Of a stretch of DNA of 64,000 bases, positions 1-11,195 are shown in pieces. The first letter of the stretch is position 1; each line of letters begins with the position of its first letter. The notes below the pieces were generated by a model. It did not search any database and was not told where the DNA came from. It saw only the letters and a program-made list of their open reading frames with translations. The stretch lies in the NCBI GenBank assembly GCA_001557505.1, contig LSAX01000011.1:1240001-1304000 (forward strand), in the 5' to 3' direction. Both the position numbers and the translations under genes were made by a program. The stretch comes from Reticulascus tulasneorum (Eukaryota > Ascomycota > Sordariomycetes > Glomerellales > Reticulascaceae).

Positions 1-62
1 CAATGCCTAACCATCTAAGTTCAATGACCCAGCCCATCTAGTATAATCGCTCAGTCTCGACC

Positions 63-3000
63 TCAATTTTGGTTCGCACCCTTGTTCGCCTCCAAGGCTC
101 CCGCTAGTGCTTGCGCAGAGTCCTTGGTCTTCACCTGTACCATCCATGTCTCAAGCCCTGTGCCATCTTCACTAGAGGTGGTGAGCTTGACGTACTTCTC
201 CTCCGATCTGTACTTCTCCGTGGGAAGGACAGTTCGATTGATCACAATATGGCCACGAGGCTCTGCTCTGAGAAGCATTCGCACTGCGCCTGAAGTGTTG
301 TGCTTTAGAAGACGGAAGGTCCCCACGCCCTTCGTAGTCCATGGACTCTTGGCCTTAGGGGTGTCGTTGCCACTATCCGACCCCTGTCCCGGCGGGATGA
401 ATTTCAAAATCTTCGCCCGAACCTCGTAAACAATCGTCTCATCCTCTTCGCCTGGCCCTCCCTCGGTCAGAGTAATCTGCGCGTGCTTCGTTTCTTCACC
501 GTCATCAGCATTACCACCTCCTTCCCGGTCGGTGGTCGGTTCTGGTGTGCCATTAGCCGGTGTCGTGGCTAGGCTGGAGGCTCCGCCAAAGTTGAAAGGT
601 GAGTTGGTCCCAGTAGTCGAGGCGCCATTACCCGGTGCTTGCAAGTTACCGAACATGGAAAGGGCAGGCTGTGCTGGCTTCGGGCCAAAAAGAGAACCGG
701 CGTTCGACTGAGCTTGGGGTTGCGGCGAAGCCGATGTGAAGTTGAAGGATGGTGCAGAAGCTGGATTGGCTCCAAACATTGGCTTCGCCGGAGTAGCAGC
801 CTGCGCTGGAGCGCTACCTCCGCCGAAATTGAACAGCGAAGTCGAAGCTGGAGCGGAGGGAGCAGTGGGTTGAGACCCGCCTGCAGCACCAAACTGGAAC
901 GGGGAGTTGGAAGGAGGAGCGGCGGTATTTGAGCTGCCTGCACCAAATGCGAACGGGTTAGAGTTGGCAGAGGGACCCGATGAACCCCCAGAGAAGTTGA
1001 ACATGCCCCCTGAAGCAGTAGATGGTGCCGCATTGCTGCTCCCATTGTTCGACGCGAATGGATTGCGAATCGGCTCTCCACCTCCACTTCCCGAACCGGA
1101 ATTGAAGGTGAAGGCGCCACCGCCGCCAGCACCAAAGGTAACTGGTCCGGTCGACTGTGGTGCCGAGCTTGCGTTTCCGAACGGATTGTTCGGTGCCGCA
1201 TTTTGGGGTCCTCCGAAATTGAACAACGAAGTCGAAGGTCCAGAAGAAGGTTCAGCGAAAAGCCTCTTCGCCGGTGACGGCTCGTCTTGCTTCATAGGAC
1301 TGCCACCGAAGAGGGGATTGGCGGTGGAAGTGGGGGCTTTGGGGGTTCCGAAAAGGGGATTCGATTCGGTTGTCGCAGGCCCATTGGGCTTGCTGGCTCC
1401 GAAGTTGAACATTGTCGAAGCGGATGATGGGGGGGTAGAGGATGGGGGCTTGGTAGAGTCCCCATTGCTTCCTAAGCCAGCCCCAAACGCGGGTGTTGGA
1501 GCGGAGCCGACCGAACCAAAGCCGGGCGAGCTGCCAAAGGCCGGCTTGCTGCTCCCAAACAACGTGCTGGACTGGAAAGAGCTAGCCGTGCCAGTGGAGG
1601 TAGGGGCTGTTGAGGGATTGCCGAAAAGGGCTGGCTTGGTAGGCTCCACGGAGGGAGGCTCGGCTGCCTTGCCAAAGAGAGTAGATGATTGCAGAACAGA
1701 ACCACTGGGCTTCGCTGATCCGAACAAGTTCGAAGCTGGCGCGGCGGGTGTCACTTGGGCTGTGTCAGCCTTCGCAGCCGAGCCAAACTGGAATAGCGAG
1801 CCGGCTGGCTTGGCGACAGTTTCTGCGTCCTTCTTCGGCTCACCAAAGGGTGTCTTGGGTTGGAAAAGCGAGGAACCGAGGGATGATTCAGATGCTTTAG
1901 GGGTAAAGCCGCCGAATGGCGATTTGGCTGGAGGCTTGGAGGTGTTCTCCTTGTCGGATTCCCCGGACTTCTCAGTCTCTCCCGACGATTCGGCCGGTGT
2001 GGCAGCCTCCTCAATAGGTTTGTCTTGCTTTGCAGCACCGAATGCACTCGACGCTGAAGTCGGAGCAAACTTGGGGGCGAAGAGAGAGCTCGCCTTTGTG
2101 CCGGTGGAAGGAAAGAGGCTGCCTGCGGACGTGGTGCTTGATGTGAACTTGATCGGTGTGTTGGGGTTCCATGTTGCATTGACTGGGGTTGGTGTCGGCT
2201 CTTTCTCCGTGCTTGCGCCATCTGCTGAGGGAGTAGCCTCATCCCCGTCCTCCTTCTGACTCTCTTCGACCGAGGCCGCCCTGACAGGCTCGCCATCCGA
2301 TCCCTTGGTGATGCGGTCAAACAAGCTCCGTCCAGAGTTAGCATCTCTGGCATCGGAAGAGGTGCTCGACGGTCCGGTCGCAAGGCCGCTTCCGAACAGA
2401 GGTTTCTTGCTCGCGAAAGGATTTAGAGCGGGCTGTGACAAAGGGGTGTCGGCACCACCACTCGCTGCCACGCTCGGCTCGTAGCTCTGCCCAGCTTCCT
2501 GTGTCTCTGTTTCCTCTTCTTCAGAGTCAGTGGAACTCTCCGCATCAGCTTCTGCGCCGCTGTTCTTTGCGGAGCCTGCATCCGAGAGATAGCCAAAGAT
2601 GTTCCCAGATCCACCACTGGGTTTCAAGTTCTCAAAGACTGAGCGGGCCGGACCACCATTGATGGACTTGGGGGCCGCAGCAAATAGACTGGGCTTGGGC
2701 TTCAGCGCAGAGCCGGCGTCCGCTGATTTGGGAGCCAGTTTCGAGGGACTGAACGATGTTGGAGTCGAGGTGGGGCCTTGTTTGTTGGAGATTCTCTCGA
2801 ACAGCGCTTTAGTAGCAGAAGGAACGGATTTCTGCTGCTTCGACGGCTGATTCTCATCTGGCCCATCGCTTACCGACACCTTCCTCTTGTTCTTATTCGG
2901 CGCCGGAGTGGCGACAGGAGCCTCCTCCTCGCGGTCAACGGCACGTCTCTTGTTCTTGTTAGGAGACGCAGTAGACAGCGCCGTGTCCTTGGGAGTCAGT

Positions 3001-3830
3001 TGTTCCTCGGCCTTGCGCTTCGTAGGCGCAGGTCGCGCGCCATTCTGCTTCGAAGGGCTGGCGTCCACTTCCTCCTCCTCGGGCTCCGGCAAGCCATGGG
3101 CAGCCCTCCATTTCTTGAGCACCTCCTCCGAGGGCTTCACGTTCTTGAACTCGTACAGCCCGTATCGGAGCATAATCAAACTGCGGCTCTTTTCGAACTC
3201 TTTTGCAAAATTCATCACATTCAGCTTCCAGTCTTTCTTCGCAAAGATCTCGTTGGCCGCATATTTCAATCTTCGTAGATCGAGAACGCAGAAGAGCTGG
3301 CGTCGCTGAAGATCATCGTAGTCTGCAGGCACCAGATGCGCAAGATATTGGTCGGCATACACGGTCCCTCTCTGCTCCAACTCGGCGGGGATTTCCTTGG
3401 CGAGAGCTTCTCCGGTCAATTCTGGAGGTGGGGAAGGGATTCGCATCGTGAACAGGTCGTTCGACGTCGACTTGGCCAGCATGCCTCGCGGGGTGGCCTG
3501 CGCCGTCGCTTCTCGATAGACTCGCTGCGAAACCGGCGTCGCACCGGGTGCGAAGACCTTCTTCATCGTGCTTGCCGGAAGGCTTGGCGAGAAGGGGGTC
3601 ACGGCAGGACTGTTGCTGATGGACGAGGCGCGGAAAAGATTGCGAGCCGCGGCAATAGAGCCGTTGTTGAGGCTGCTCGATGGCAGCTCATCGCGATTCA
3701 GCAGTCTGCGCGACGAGGCTTGCTGGGGAGTGCCAACGCGCTTGTTCGGGTTGAGTGGCGACGCAGTGTAGACTCGATTCGCGAACTTTAGCGGCGGACG
3801 CGCTCGCGGGGTGCTGTGATTGGATTCCAT
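63..3830 (-). CDS. nup2: FG-repeat nucleoporin Nup2/Nup50 type with C-terminal RanBP1 domain
   Basis: Single uninterrupted 1255-codon frame, start ATG at 3830 (MESNHSTPRARP), stop TGA at 63-65. The frame stays open upstream of this ATG but has no other ATG there, so 3830 is the start. The N-terminal about 300 residues are basic and include a conserved-looking helical block (KKDWKLNVMNFAKEFEKS). The centre (about 350-1080) is Ser/Thr/Pro-rich with many FG-type repeats (SLFG, TLFG, PLFG, FNFG, FQFG). The last about 140 residues form a RanBP1-like domain (VYEVRAKILKF, GVGTFRLLKHNTSG, RAEPRGHIVINRTVL). Family knowledge: Nup2/Nup50/Nup61 sit on the nuclear basket, bind importin-alpha and Ran-GTP, and speed release of import cargo. 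No intron is seen, unusual for this window's genes but plausible for repeat-rich nucleoporins. The Nup2 assignment rests on the combination of FG repeats and terminal RanBP1; a different RanBP1 nucleoporin is the main alternative. Confidence 0.9.
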   Translation of the reverse strand: MESNHSTPRARPPLKFANRVYTASPLNPNKRVGTPQQASSRRLLNRDELPSSSLNNGSIAAARNLFRASSISNSPAVTPFSPSLPASTMKKVFAPGATPVSQRVYREATAQATPRGMLAKSTSNDLFTMRIPSPPPELTGEALAKEIPAELEQRGTVYADQYLAHLVPADYDDLQRRQLFCVLDLRRLKYAANEIFAKKDWKLNVMNFAKEFEKSRSLIMLRYGLYEFKNVKPSEEVLKKWRAAHGLPEPEEEEVDASPSKQNGARPAPTKRKAEEQLTPKDTALSTASPNKNKRRAVDREEEAPVATPAPNKNKRKVSVSDGPDENQPSKQQKSVPSATKALFERISNKQGPTSTPTSFSPSKLAPKSADAGSALKPKPSLFAAAPKSINGGPARSVFENLKPSGGSGNIFGYLSDAGSAKNSGAEADAESSTDSEEEETETQEAGQSYEPSVAASGGADTPLSQPALNPFASKKPLFGSGLATGPSSTSSDARDANSGRSLFDRITKGSDGEPVRAASVEESQKEDGDEATPSADGASTEKEPTPTPVNATWNPNTPIKFTSSTTSAGSLFPSTGTKASSLFAPKFAPTSASSAFGAAKQDKPIEEAATPAESSGETEKSGESDKENTSKPPAKSPFGGFTPKASESSLGSSLFQPKTPFGEPKKDAETVAKPAGSLFQFGSAAKADTAQVTPAAPASNLFGSAKPSGSVLQSSTLFGKAAEPPSVEPTKPALFGNPSTAPTSTGTASSFQSSTLFGSSKPAFGSSPGFGSVGSAPTPAFGAGLGSNGDSTKPPSSTPPSSASTMFNFGASKPNGPATTESNPLFGTPKAPTSTANPLFGGSPMKQDEPSPAKRLFAEPSSGPSTSLFNFGGPQNAAPNNPFGNASSAPQSTGPVTFGAGGGGAFTFNSGSGSGGGEPIRNPFASNNGSSNAAPSTASGGMFNFSGGSSGPSANSNPFAFGAGSSNTAAPPSNSPFQFGAAGGSQPTAPSAPASTSLFNFGGGSAPAQAATPAKPMFGANPASAPSFNFTSASPQPQAQSNAGSLFGPKPAQPALSMFGNLQAPGNGASTTGTNSPFNFGGASSLATTPANGTPEPTTDREGGGNADDGEETKHAQITLTEGGPGEEDETIVYEVRAKILKFIPPGQGSDSGNDTPKAKSPWTTKGVGTFRLLKHNTSGAVRMLLRAEPRGHIVINRTVLPTEKYRSEEKYVKLTTSSEDGTGLETWMVQVKTKDSAQALAGALEANKGANQN

Positions 3831-5037
3831 GGTGAAAATCCGAAGAAAATACGGTCGTAGGATCAATTAGGAAGATGAATCGAAAGGCGGGATGGTAGAA
3901 ACAGTGTTTTGGGCCGAATTCATCGACCAGGTCGCGCGTCACGGAACTCGCCAAAGGAACTCTCGCACGCACGAAGACTGGGGAATGAGGAGGAAAGGAA
4001 AGGGCGTGCACGTTCAAAAAGGCGCCCCTTGGATCCACAGAGTCGGCGATGGAAACGAGACAGGATTCGAAATCGACCAAGGCGAGGGTGGATGAAAGGC
4101 GCCGATGGGAGGGTTCGACCTTTGATGGTGCATCAAAGACACCCGAGTGTCGTGGCCGTCGTTCGATGCGAACGCTGGGGGAATTTTGGCGATGGTGTTT
4201 TGGTGTGGCACCTCCTGGCGGCTGCTGCTCCTTATTATTGGGGACTGGCTCAGGAAAAAAAATTTGGCAGCCAGGACGGTCAGGCAGGCAAGGCAGGAGG
4301 CAGGCACACACACACGGGGGGTTAGGACTCGCTCTCACTTCAATCAGGAGAGGACGAGTTGAGTGGCTGGTCCCACTTTTCCGCCGTCATCAGCCTCAGG
4401 CACCAAATGGATAAATTAATTAAAGTGCTTCGCTCTCCCTACCTTACCTCAGCACCCAAGCCACCAAAAAGAAAGCTGGATGCGGAACACCCCATGGATT
4501 TTTTTTTGGACGTGGAATGCTTGATGCAGTATCCGCGAAGAACATTGTTGTCTTTCTTTCTTACAAGTTCCCCCTTCTGGCCGACTAGATGCTCCCGGGT
4601 TCAGGAATAATAAAGATGCAGGAATGGTTCTTGTGCCCTACCTCGGATGGATGCTCTTCACATTTCTGCCGCCTGACTCTGGAGGGGGAACACTAACTAG
4701 GTAGTCCGATGATGTGTTCTCACACCCACATGCTAAGATTTTGCCCACTGACATCATCTTGCGCGGTGCTACCGGAAGCTATCTTCAGCAAACCCGCCTA
4801 TCATTCGCTGCATAGTGCCGAATCCGCCAAAATGATCTCCAGCATCTGTTAGCAGTTTTTGGCGGGCACGTTTTGCGGAAGGGTATATGGCAGGGCTGCG
4901 GCATGTGTCTGGAATCAATAAATCCACTTTCTACTGTATTTGCAACCAAAAGTCGGCAGTACACGCTCTGCTGAAAGGTGCGTCCGTATAATACATGGTA
5001 TTTCCAATTCCAAGAGAACACACAAACTTCCCCCCGT
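3831..5037. other. intergenic: nup2 upstream region and SCP2-gene downstream region
   Basis: About 1.2 kb between two minus-strand genes. It holds the nup2 promoter side (3831 onward), a short CA run near 4304-4314, an A/T-rich patch near 4408-4425 and no frame that resembles a protein I recognise. Confidence 0.6.
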
Positions 5038-5539
5038 CTACAACTTGGCCTTGGTCTGCGCCTTCTTGAGAATCGGCTCCATCTTGGTCGCCTTCATGAC
5101 GTCGCCCTTGATCTTTAGCTTGCCCGACATGAACAGTCGTTGCGCGTTCGCCTTGCCGGCAACCAGGCTGGCAAAGTCGGCGTCGGATAGCGAGAGCGTA
5201 ACTGTAGTTCAGTGTGAGATTTGGAGGGCTTGTCGAATAGATAAATGGCATGGCCTGGAATCTTACCTGTGGGCTTGGCGGGGAGACCCTTCTCGACCTT
5301 GCCCGTCTCCTTGAGGTCAATGTGCCAGCTCTCCGTCTCACCGGCCTTGTTCTTCAGAGTAAAGGCAAAGATGGCGTTGCCCTGCTTGATCGCATCCTTT
5401 CGGTCGGCTTCGCTGGAATTCAACGCCTCGTTAATGGCGTCGAAGGCCGCGGAGGAAGGGAAGTTGTCTGCAGGAACCAGATTAGCATCCAGGAGCTCGT
5501 AATCGGCGTCGCAATCACCCTACCGTTCTTGAGAGACAT
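5038..5539 (-). CDS. SCP2 sterol-carrier/non-specific lipid-transfer protein, PTS1-like C terminus
   Basis: Three exons (5524-5539, 5267-5467, 5038-5201) join to 126 codons. Introns are 56 nt (5468-5523) and 65 nt (5202-5266), both GT-AG. The product starts MSLKNDNFPSSAAFDAINEA and contains the SCP2 core (KQGNAIFAFTLKNKAGETES, then TLSLSDADFASLVAGK and RLFMSGKLKIKGDVMKA). It ends in KAKL; the final AKL is a variant of the SKL peroxisomal targeting signal. Family knowledge: stand-alone fungal SCP2 proteins (Candida PXP-18 type) bind fatty acyl-CoA and sterols in peroxisomes and protect beta-oxidation enzymes. Length matches the small single-domain class. Joining the exons restores an uninterrupted family-like sequence, so the model is firm. 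The peroxisomal location is inferred from the tripeptide only. Confidence 0.95.
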
Positions 5540-6468
5540 TGTGAAGACTTTGAGATGCGTAAAATACGGATTTACTGCTAGCAGGTGACAGAGATGGGAT
5601 TGCCGAAGTGTGGGGGGATGGTGCTGGGTCTTATATTCACAGAGGATGTCGTTTCCACAGTCTTCCGGGGGTTGGGGGGCTTCAAGAAGTAGGAAGCGCA
5701 GTGACGCTCAAGGGGAGGTATTATTAGCTGGGGGCAGCTGGTTGCATGTGAGCCTCGGCGATTCCCTCGCAACTGACCAGGATGCTGGCTCGAGCCCGGC
5801 CCCAGTCCAATCCAAACCCGATGCAGCGCTTCGTCATGTGAGTGGGCTTCAATCCAGGCTCTGCAGGCAAACCCCGTAATAAGTTCACTTAATCCCCACT
5901 AAAGAATAAAGCCACCCGAATCCCCCGAATCGGGAACAGCCAGGACTGCCCCAGATTTCCGCCCAGATCCGGGAAACCCGCTCTCACATGGCAATTACCC
6001 GAGTCGCAACCAGGACAAAGCATCTGAGGGAATCGCATTCCAAAGGAATCTCTCCGGGAGGGCGGTTTACTCCGGCCATAGCATCGGTTCCAGCCAGCTC
6101 AATCCACGGGGTTTCCGGCGCCAATTCAATGGTCGGTAGGAAGAGCCTTGTGCAGTGCTGCGAATCCGCTCCTAGCATTTCAATGTGCAAACGGTTTCCA
6201 GCCCAATCAGAACCCTCGCACCCCATGTAGGGAAAGACCTTTCTGTTTGGTGCTGTCCATGAAGCTCTCATGAGGCAGCCCCATTAGGTCCTGTCCAACT
6301 ACGCAGCGTTGAAAATGTTACATGCGCATCATCTCTCTGGAGAACAGTGCAATAACACGGGAACAATATGTGTTTACTGAGCAGATGAAGCAGAGGCGCC
6401 AGTTTTGTGAACTTCATCAAGGAGGCTTTAATTTCTCAAGCTCTCTACAGTAACCACCATCTCCCTAG
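5540..6468. other. intergenic: SCP2-gene promoter and GH55 3' flank
   Basis: Nearly 0.9 kb. It is upstream of the SCP2 gene and downstream of the GH55 gene, both minus strand. Short frames on both strands (for example around 5984-6271) have no recognisable product. I see no gene here. Confidence 0.6.
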
Positions 6469-9093
6469 CTAAATTCCCGACTGCCTCAGATAAGCCGCAA
6501 CAACACCACCCCACGACCCGGCATTGTCGGCAGCCGCTGCTACGAACGATCCGGACTGCGAGCCACGATACTCGAGGATCAAGTTCGTTGTCGACTTGGA
6601 CGCCGATCCGTACCAGAACAGGTTCTTGACCGAACTCAGGAAGTTTTGGTTGGTCATGCAGTTGCCGCCCGTGTTCTCGCACTGCCCGTTCTTGAACAGG
6701 TTGTCGTTCATGCCGTTGAAGAAGGCCCACATCGCTGACCCGTGGATCACGATGTCTGAGCTGCCCATCATGTAGTTGCCCCAGGCGCGGAAGCAGCGGT
6801 CGTTGGCGCCCTCGCCAAAAGTGGCGCAGTTCAAGAAGTTCGGGTCGCCGTACGTGTTGTTTGTCCTGTTGCGAGCTCTGTTAGCATGGTGCTCGAGCTG
6901 GGCAAGAAGGGGGGTTGGCTTACTTCCATGGGCCGACGGCGCGGCGCGGCGTGCCTTCGCCTTGCCAATACGGTGCCTCAGTCTGCTGTAGGGCCATGAA
7001 TACGTTTTTCGCGTTGTGGAACCCGTATTGATACATGACGCAGTGCTCGAAGGACGTGCCGACGAACCAGGTTGGCTTCGTGCTCTCGATCAGAGCACCT
7101 CGTCCAACGGCAATGTTCTGCGCCGGGCCGCCGTCGAGAGAGTGGTCGGCCACCCAGCCCCAGAAGTTCTCGAAGTATGCCGAGGCGCTCGATGTGACAT
7201 GCAGGAGCGCGAACGCGGCCTTGCAAGAGCCTGGGTCGGGGCTCGCGCAATTGCTGTTCACGAGCGAGTACGCGGCGCCGCCGACTCGGGCAACGACGCT
7301 CCAGAATGCAACATCGCCGGGATTAGTTCCTTCGAGGTTGACTTCAACGAGAATGGCGCCCTGGAGGACGTCTGATGTGTCGACGAGGATGTCGCTTATC
7401 TCAGCAGTGCCCGTCTCGCCGGGTTTTCCGACCTGGAGAATGGGCTTCGGGTTCTCGGGGTTCCACCAAGTTGAACCGTTACCGGTGAAGATACTGAGCA
7501 CCTCACCGACGATGCGACTACCGGGAGGGACATAGATGGTCTCCTGGGTCAGGTAGACACCTTGTGGGACGAAGACAATCTTGCATCCGGCATACTTCTG
7601 TAGGATGGCATTAATGTTAGGTCCGTCATTGTGTACATCTGTGCTCAAGGTTAGCTAAGGAACCGCTCTAAGTCCGGAAACAACTCACGGTCTCCGTAAA
7701 CTGGGAACTCAGGGTCGCCCTTGAGACTGATGAACTGGTCAAGGCCATACTGCTCATACTGAGGGAGAGGCTTTGTGTAGTATTTCCCATCCACAAGGAG
7801 ACTGGCTGGCCGGTTGATAGGATATTTCGTGCCGGGTTGGTAGTTGGCCGAGTTACTGTAACGGTCAGCATGTGGTCCGCACCTGGTCGTTACACGAGCG
7901 ACTCACACATTGCCCATCACCCATGTTTCGCCGATAGGAACAGAATTCTCCAACAAGGTCGAGCCATCTGCCGCCTTCACAGCCGTGGCACCGATAACCT
8001 CAAAGCCATCAATGACAAGCGATCCCTCACCATAGCCGGTGACGGCCGCGTTGACACCAGCATTGCATGATTGGACTTTGGAGTCGACGATCGACACCAT
8101 GCCTGAATTACCGTGGGTTCCCATGTCGACGCCGAAGTTGCAGTTCTGGAACGAGACGCCCTGCAGAGTAGCGACGTAGACATGATCGAACTTGATGCCG
8201 ACGTTGCAGCCGTTGAAGCTGAGGTTCTTGAAGTCGTATTGCTGGTTGTTGACTTTGATTCCGATGGCACCACCTTCGAACGACTATATTATGTCAGACC
8301 TGTCCAAACGGGAAGCAAGGGGCTAGAGGTGAGCTCACGCTGTCGCTGATCAAAATACCCGAGCCACCCTGGACCATGGTAATACCAATGTGGTTGGAAA
8401 AGTTGGGCATGCGAAACTTCATGTGCGTGAGGGAGCAGCCCTGGGAGACCGACCAGTCCATGCCGACGGCTTGTACATCAGTGGGAATCTCAGTCGTGTC
8501 GATGATGAAGTTGCGAACAGCCATATAGAAGTTCTTTGTTGGCGAGCCATCACCCTGGTGAGCGTCGTAGCCGTTGATAACGGGTTTCGATCCGAGTTCC
8601 GGGTCCGCAATCAGGGTTGGCGGGTTCACGGCGTCACCGATGAAATAGGTCGAGACCAGCATCTGGATGGACTTCTTGATGCGGTACTTGCCCGGCGGGA
8701 CGTACACGTACGCAGGACGGGTCGTGACCGTGTTTCCGGTTCGGCTCCAGGCTGTGATCGCCGTTAGTTCAAGTTCAGGGACATGCCGTCAGGGCACATA
8801 CCCTCAATGGCGAAGCTGAAGGCATCGGACGAATCCTGGACACCCGTGTTATCCGCTCCGTACCAAATGGCGTTCCGGAAGTACTGGAACGTCGGGTCGG
8901 TACTCGTCGGTGTCGTGCCGTTGTGTCCAATGTCAGCCCGCCACCAGGTCGTGGTGTTGCCCTTCACCGGCCCGGAGCAAGACTGTCGAGTCTTCAACGG
9001 CGCCTTCGGGTACTTCGCAACAGCCCTGTCCTCGACGAAGGGGTGCGCGATCGCGCTAGCAGCGAGCAGGGCGAAGAGGCCGAATGTCTTCAT
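6469..9093 (-). CDS. secreted GH55 beta-1,3-glucanase
   Basis: Six exons: 8802-9093, 8339-8751, 7907-8283, 7689-7855, 6924-7638, 6469-6865. Five GT-AG introns of 50-58 nt. Joined length is 786 codons. The start chosen, ATG 9093, gives a clean secretion signal (MKTFGLFALLAASAIAHP); an in-frame ATG at 9141 would add 16 residues before it. Two halves carry pectate-lyase-superfamily beta-helix features typical of GH55: first half WWRADIGHNGT, YVYVPPGKYRIKKSIQ, GGSGILISDS; second half YVPPGSRIVGEVLS, STWWNPENPKPILQVG, FENFWGWVADHSLDG. Family knowledge: GH55 enzymes are exo- or endo-beta-1,3-glucanases acting on laminarin and fungal cell-wall glucan outside the cell. A CCGGGG element matching the CreA consensus lies at 9470-9475 upstream, which is weak evidence for carbon repression. 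Exo versus endo action cannot be read from sequence. Confidence 0.93.
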
Positions 9094-11195
9094 CTTGTTC
9101 AAGTGATTTGGGATTGAATAACTCGATATTTCGAGATTCATCGCGGCGGCCAGCCAGCCTTATACATCCCACAGACCCGACTCAGGCCCCCATAGCCCCC
9201 ATCTTCACCCCGATGAGTTCTCCGTGTGTAGAACCGCATCTGGATTTTGCGGCCGACCGGGCAATCTCAGTGTTACATCGACAAATCACCTAGACGTCCT
9301 CGTGTAAGTCGCCGAGCTTCTCCACTGCAAATGCTTATGTGAGATGCCCACACCGAACTTCCCATCAGTAAATTGTTAGCGGTGAAAAGTGCGCGGTGGC
9401 TGTGTTCGGTAGTGCGACCCTTGGGACCTTGCCAGTGGGTTCAAATGTTAAATAGGCATTTAAAGCAGCCCGGGGTGGGCTCCGTTTGCGTGCTGCTTGG
9501 GAGTGGAGGGCTCGGGTGAAAAAGGTATTATTAGCCTTTTTGGCCATGTCAGATACCCGGCACGGGAAACTGTAGCCTTTCCCGATCCCCGGTGTCGACG
9601 CTGGACTCTGGCCACATGCTTCTAGAACCGCAAGGCAAACCGCGTGATCCCGCGTGCCTTGTATGTCGTGAGCATTGAATGGGGCCTTGGTGCTTACTGG
9701 CACATATTAATCCTCAGTGACAAGTAATTCGTTTGCATCCGATAGGCCCGACTTGATCGGCGCTCAACGGTCGAACTAGCACGAAAGCTCCTGGAGCATG
9801 AGCAAAGCTTTTGCAGGGCTGGCAGGGCGGCCCGGCTATCGCAATGCTTGTCCGACTTGAGCACGGTTTCATTCGGCAGTACGTGGACATTGAACAGTGG
9901 TTGGTCTCTACGGTGCACACAGGGCTGGTCTCCGTTGCCAAGCTAATAAAAGTCTTAACTCGTGTCGGTGGAAGATCAGACGAGTTTGTTTCTCGCATGT
10001 TGACGCAACGTGTCATCGGTAATGCTGCTAAAGAAGTTTTGCCAGCTATTAGGTTTTACAACGGTTGGATGCTGGGACCCGAGCATAGACATTCCTGTCT
10101 TTCCGCTTGAGCTCATCGTGGAGGTTTAGAGCCGAGAAGCGTGGTGAGGTGAATCGACTGCTTAGTGTAGACACTATCTTTTCGCGTTATAAGCTTAATT
10201 AGATCCTTCTCACCCGTCTAGAGAAGCTAGGCCGGGAGGGAACCGTTAGCAGAGAACGCCTTGAGACCTAAAAAAGGCTGCAGGTCCACAATGACAATTC
10301 TGCAGAGTGTCGACACAAATATCAAGAATCTAAAAAGAGCCCCAAACCAAGTGGAGACTGGAGAAGACACGCTTGCGTCTTGTCCTGCAAATCGCCCTAG
10401 GAGCCGAGGAACCCACAAGTTTCCAACAACCCCCATAGACTGACTGACTGCATGGGTTGTCAGAACTCGCTCCACCTCTCACAGTTCAGGGTCGCCTAGA
10501 AAGTCCCAGTGAGCTAAATAGCCGCCTAGGTCCGAAAAGACTGCCCGCTATTTCGCTTAAGGTAAGAATGCCATCAAGAGTAACATTGTTCGAGACTCCC
10601 TGCAACGGGCGAATAGCAAACTCCGTCCCCAAGAACAGCTGTAAACACAGGACGCCGGACACTTGCGCGTGGAACGATAAGCTTACTTGACCAGCTACGT
10701 AGGTAATACTCGCCTTAGTGCCGACTATACGGGCTGATTAAGCGGCGTTCCACTCATCACTTGGCGATGCCTCTGCTTGCTATGGGGGGGGGGGGGGGGG
10801 GGGGGGGGGGGCTTTTGCTCTGGCTCTAACTGCCGCCGAATTTAGAATTGTTTTCTTTGTCAAAAGTTCTTTTGCGAGAGCATGACAGCACTGGGGGCAG
10901 GAAAATCAAGTATCCATTTTGAGACGAGTTTTGGCATTGTCTATAGAGTGTGATTGGTCCCCTTTTGTCTGAACTTGAGATGAGTTTTCCCCTCCAGTCT
11001 CCTTTGCCTCCTGTATATGCAAATCATCGATGGTACATAAGCGTACATAGAGCTCCACCAGCTTCCACAGCTTGTGGACCTAGCAGCATGCAGAGAAGAG
11101 GGCGCGTAGGCAGAGTATGGAGACATGGTTGAGATATTGTACAAGTTGACAAATGTCGTCCAAGTGGTGGAGACAAAACGCTCTGCATCCCTGCG
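9094..11195. other. intergenic: GH55 promoter; no gene seen
   Basis: 2.1 kb between two minus-strand genes. It contains the GH55 upstream region (9094 to about 9600) and a 28-nt G run at 10784-10811. The remaining frames are short and unlike any protein I recognise. Confidence 0.6.
10784..10811. repeat. poly-G tract, 28 nt
   Basis: Uninterrupted run of 28 G on the plus strand, about 385 nt downstream of the LETM1-gene stop. Potential G-quadruplex on the plus strand. Length may vary between isolates or be a sequencing artefact. Confidence 0.95.

Noticed and set aside
907..2259. 450-codon open frame on the plus strand opposite nup2
   Set aside because: It is the antisense shadow of the biased Ser/Gly/Pro/Phe FG-repeat codons; composition is repetitive and no family fits.
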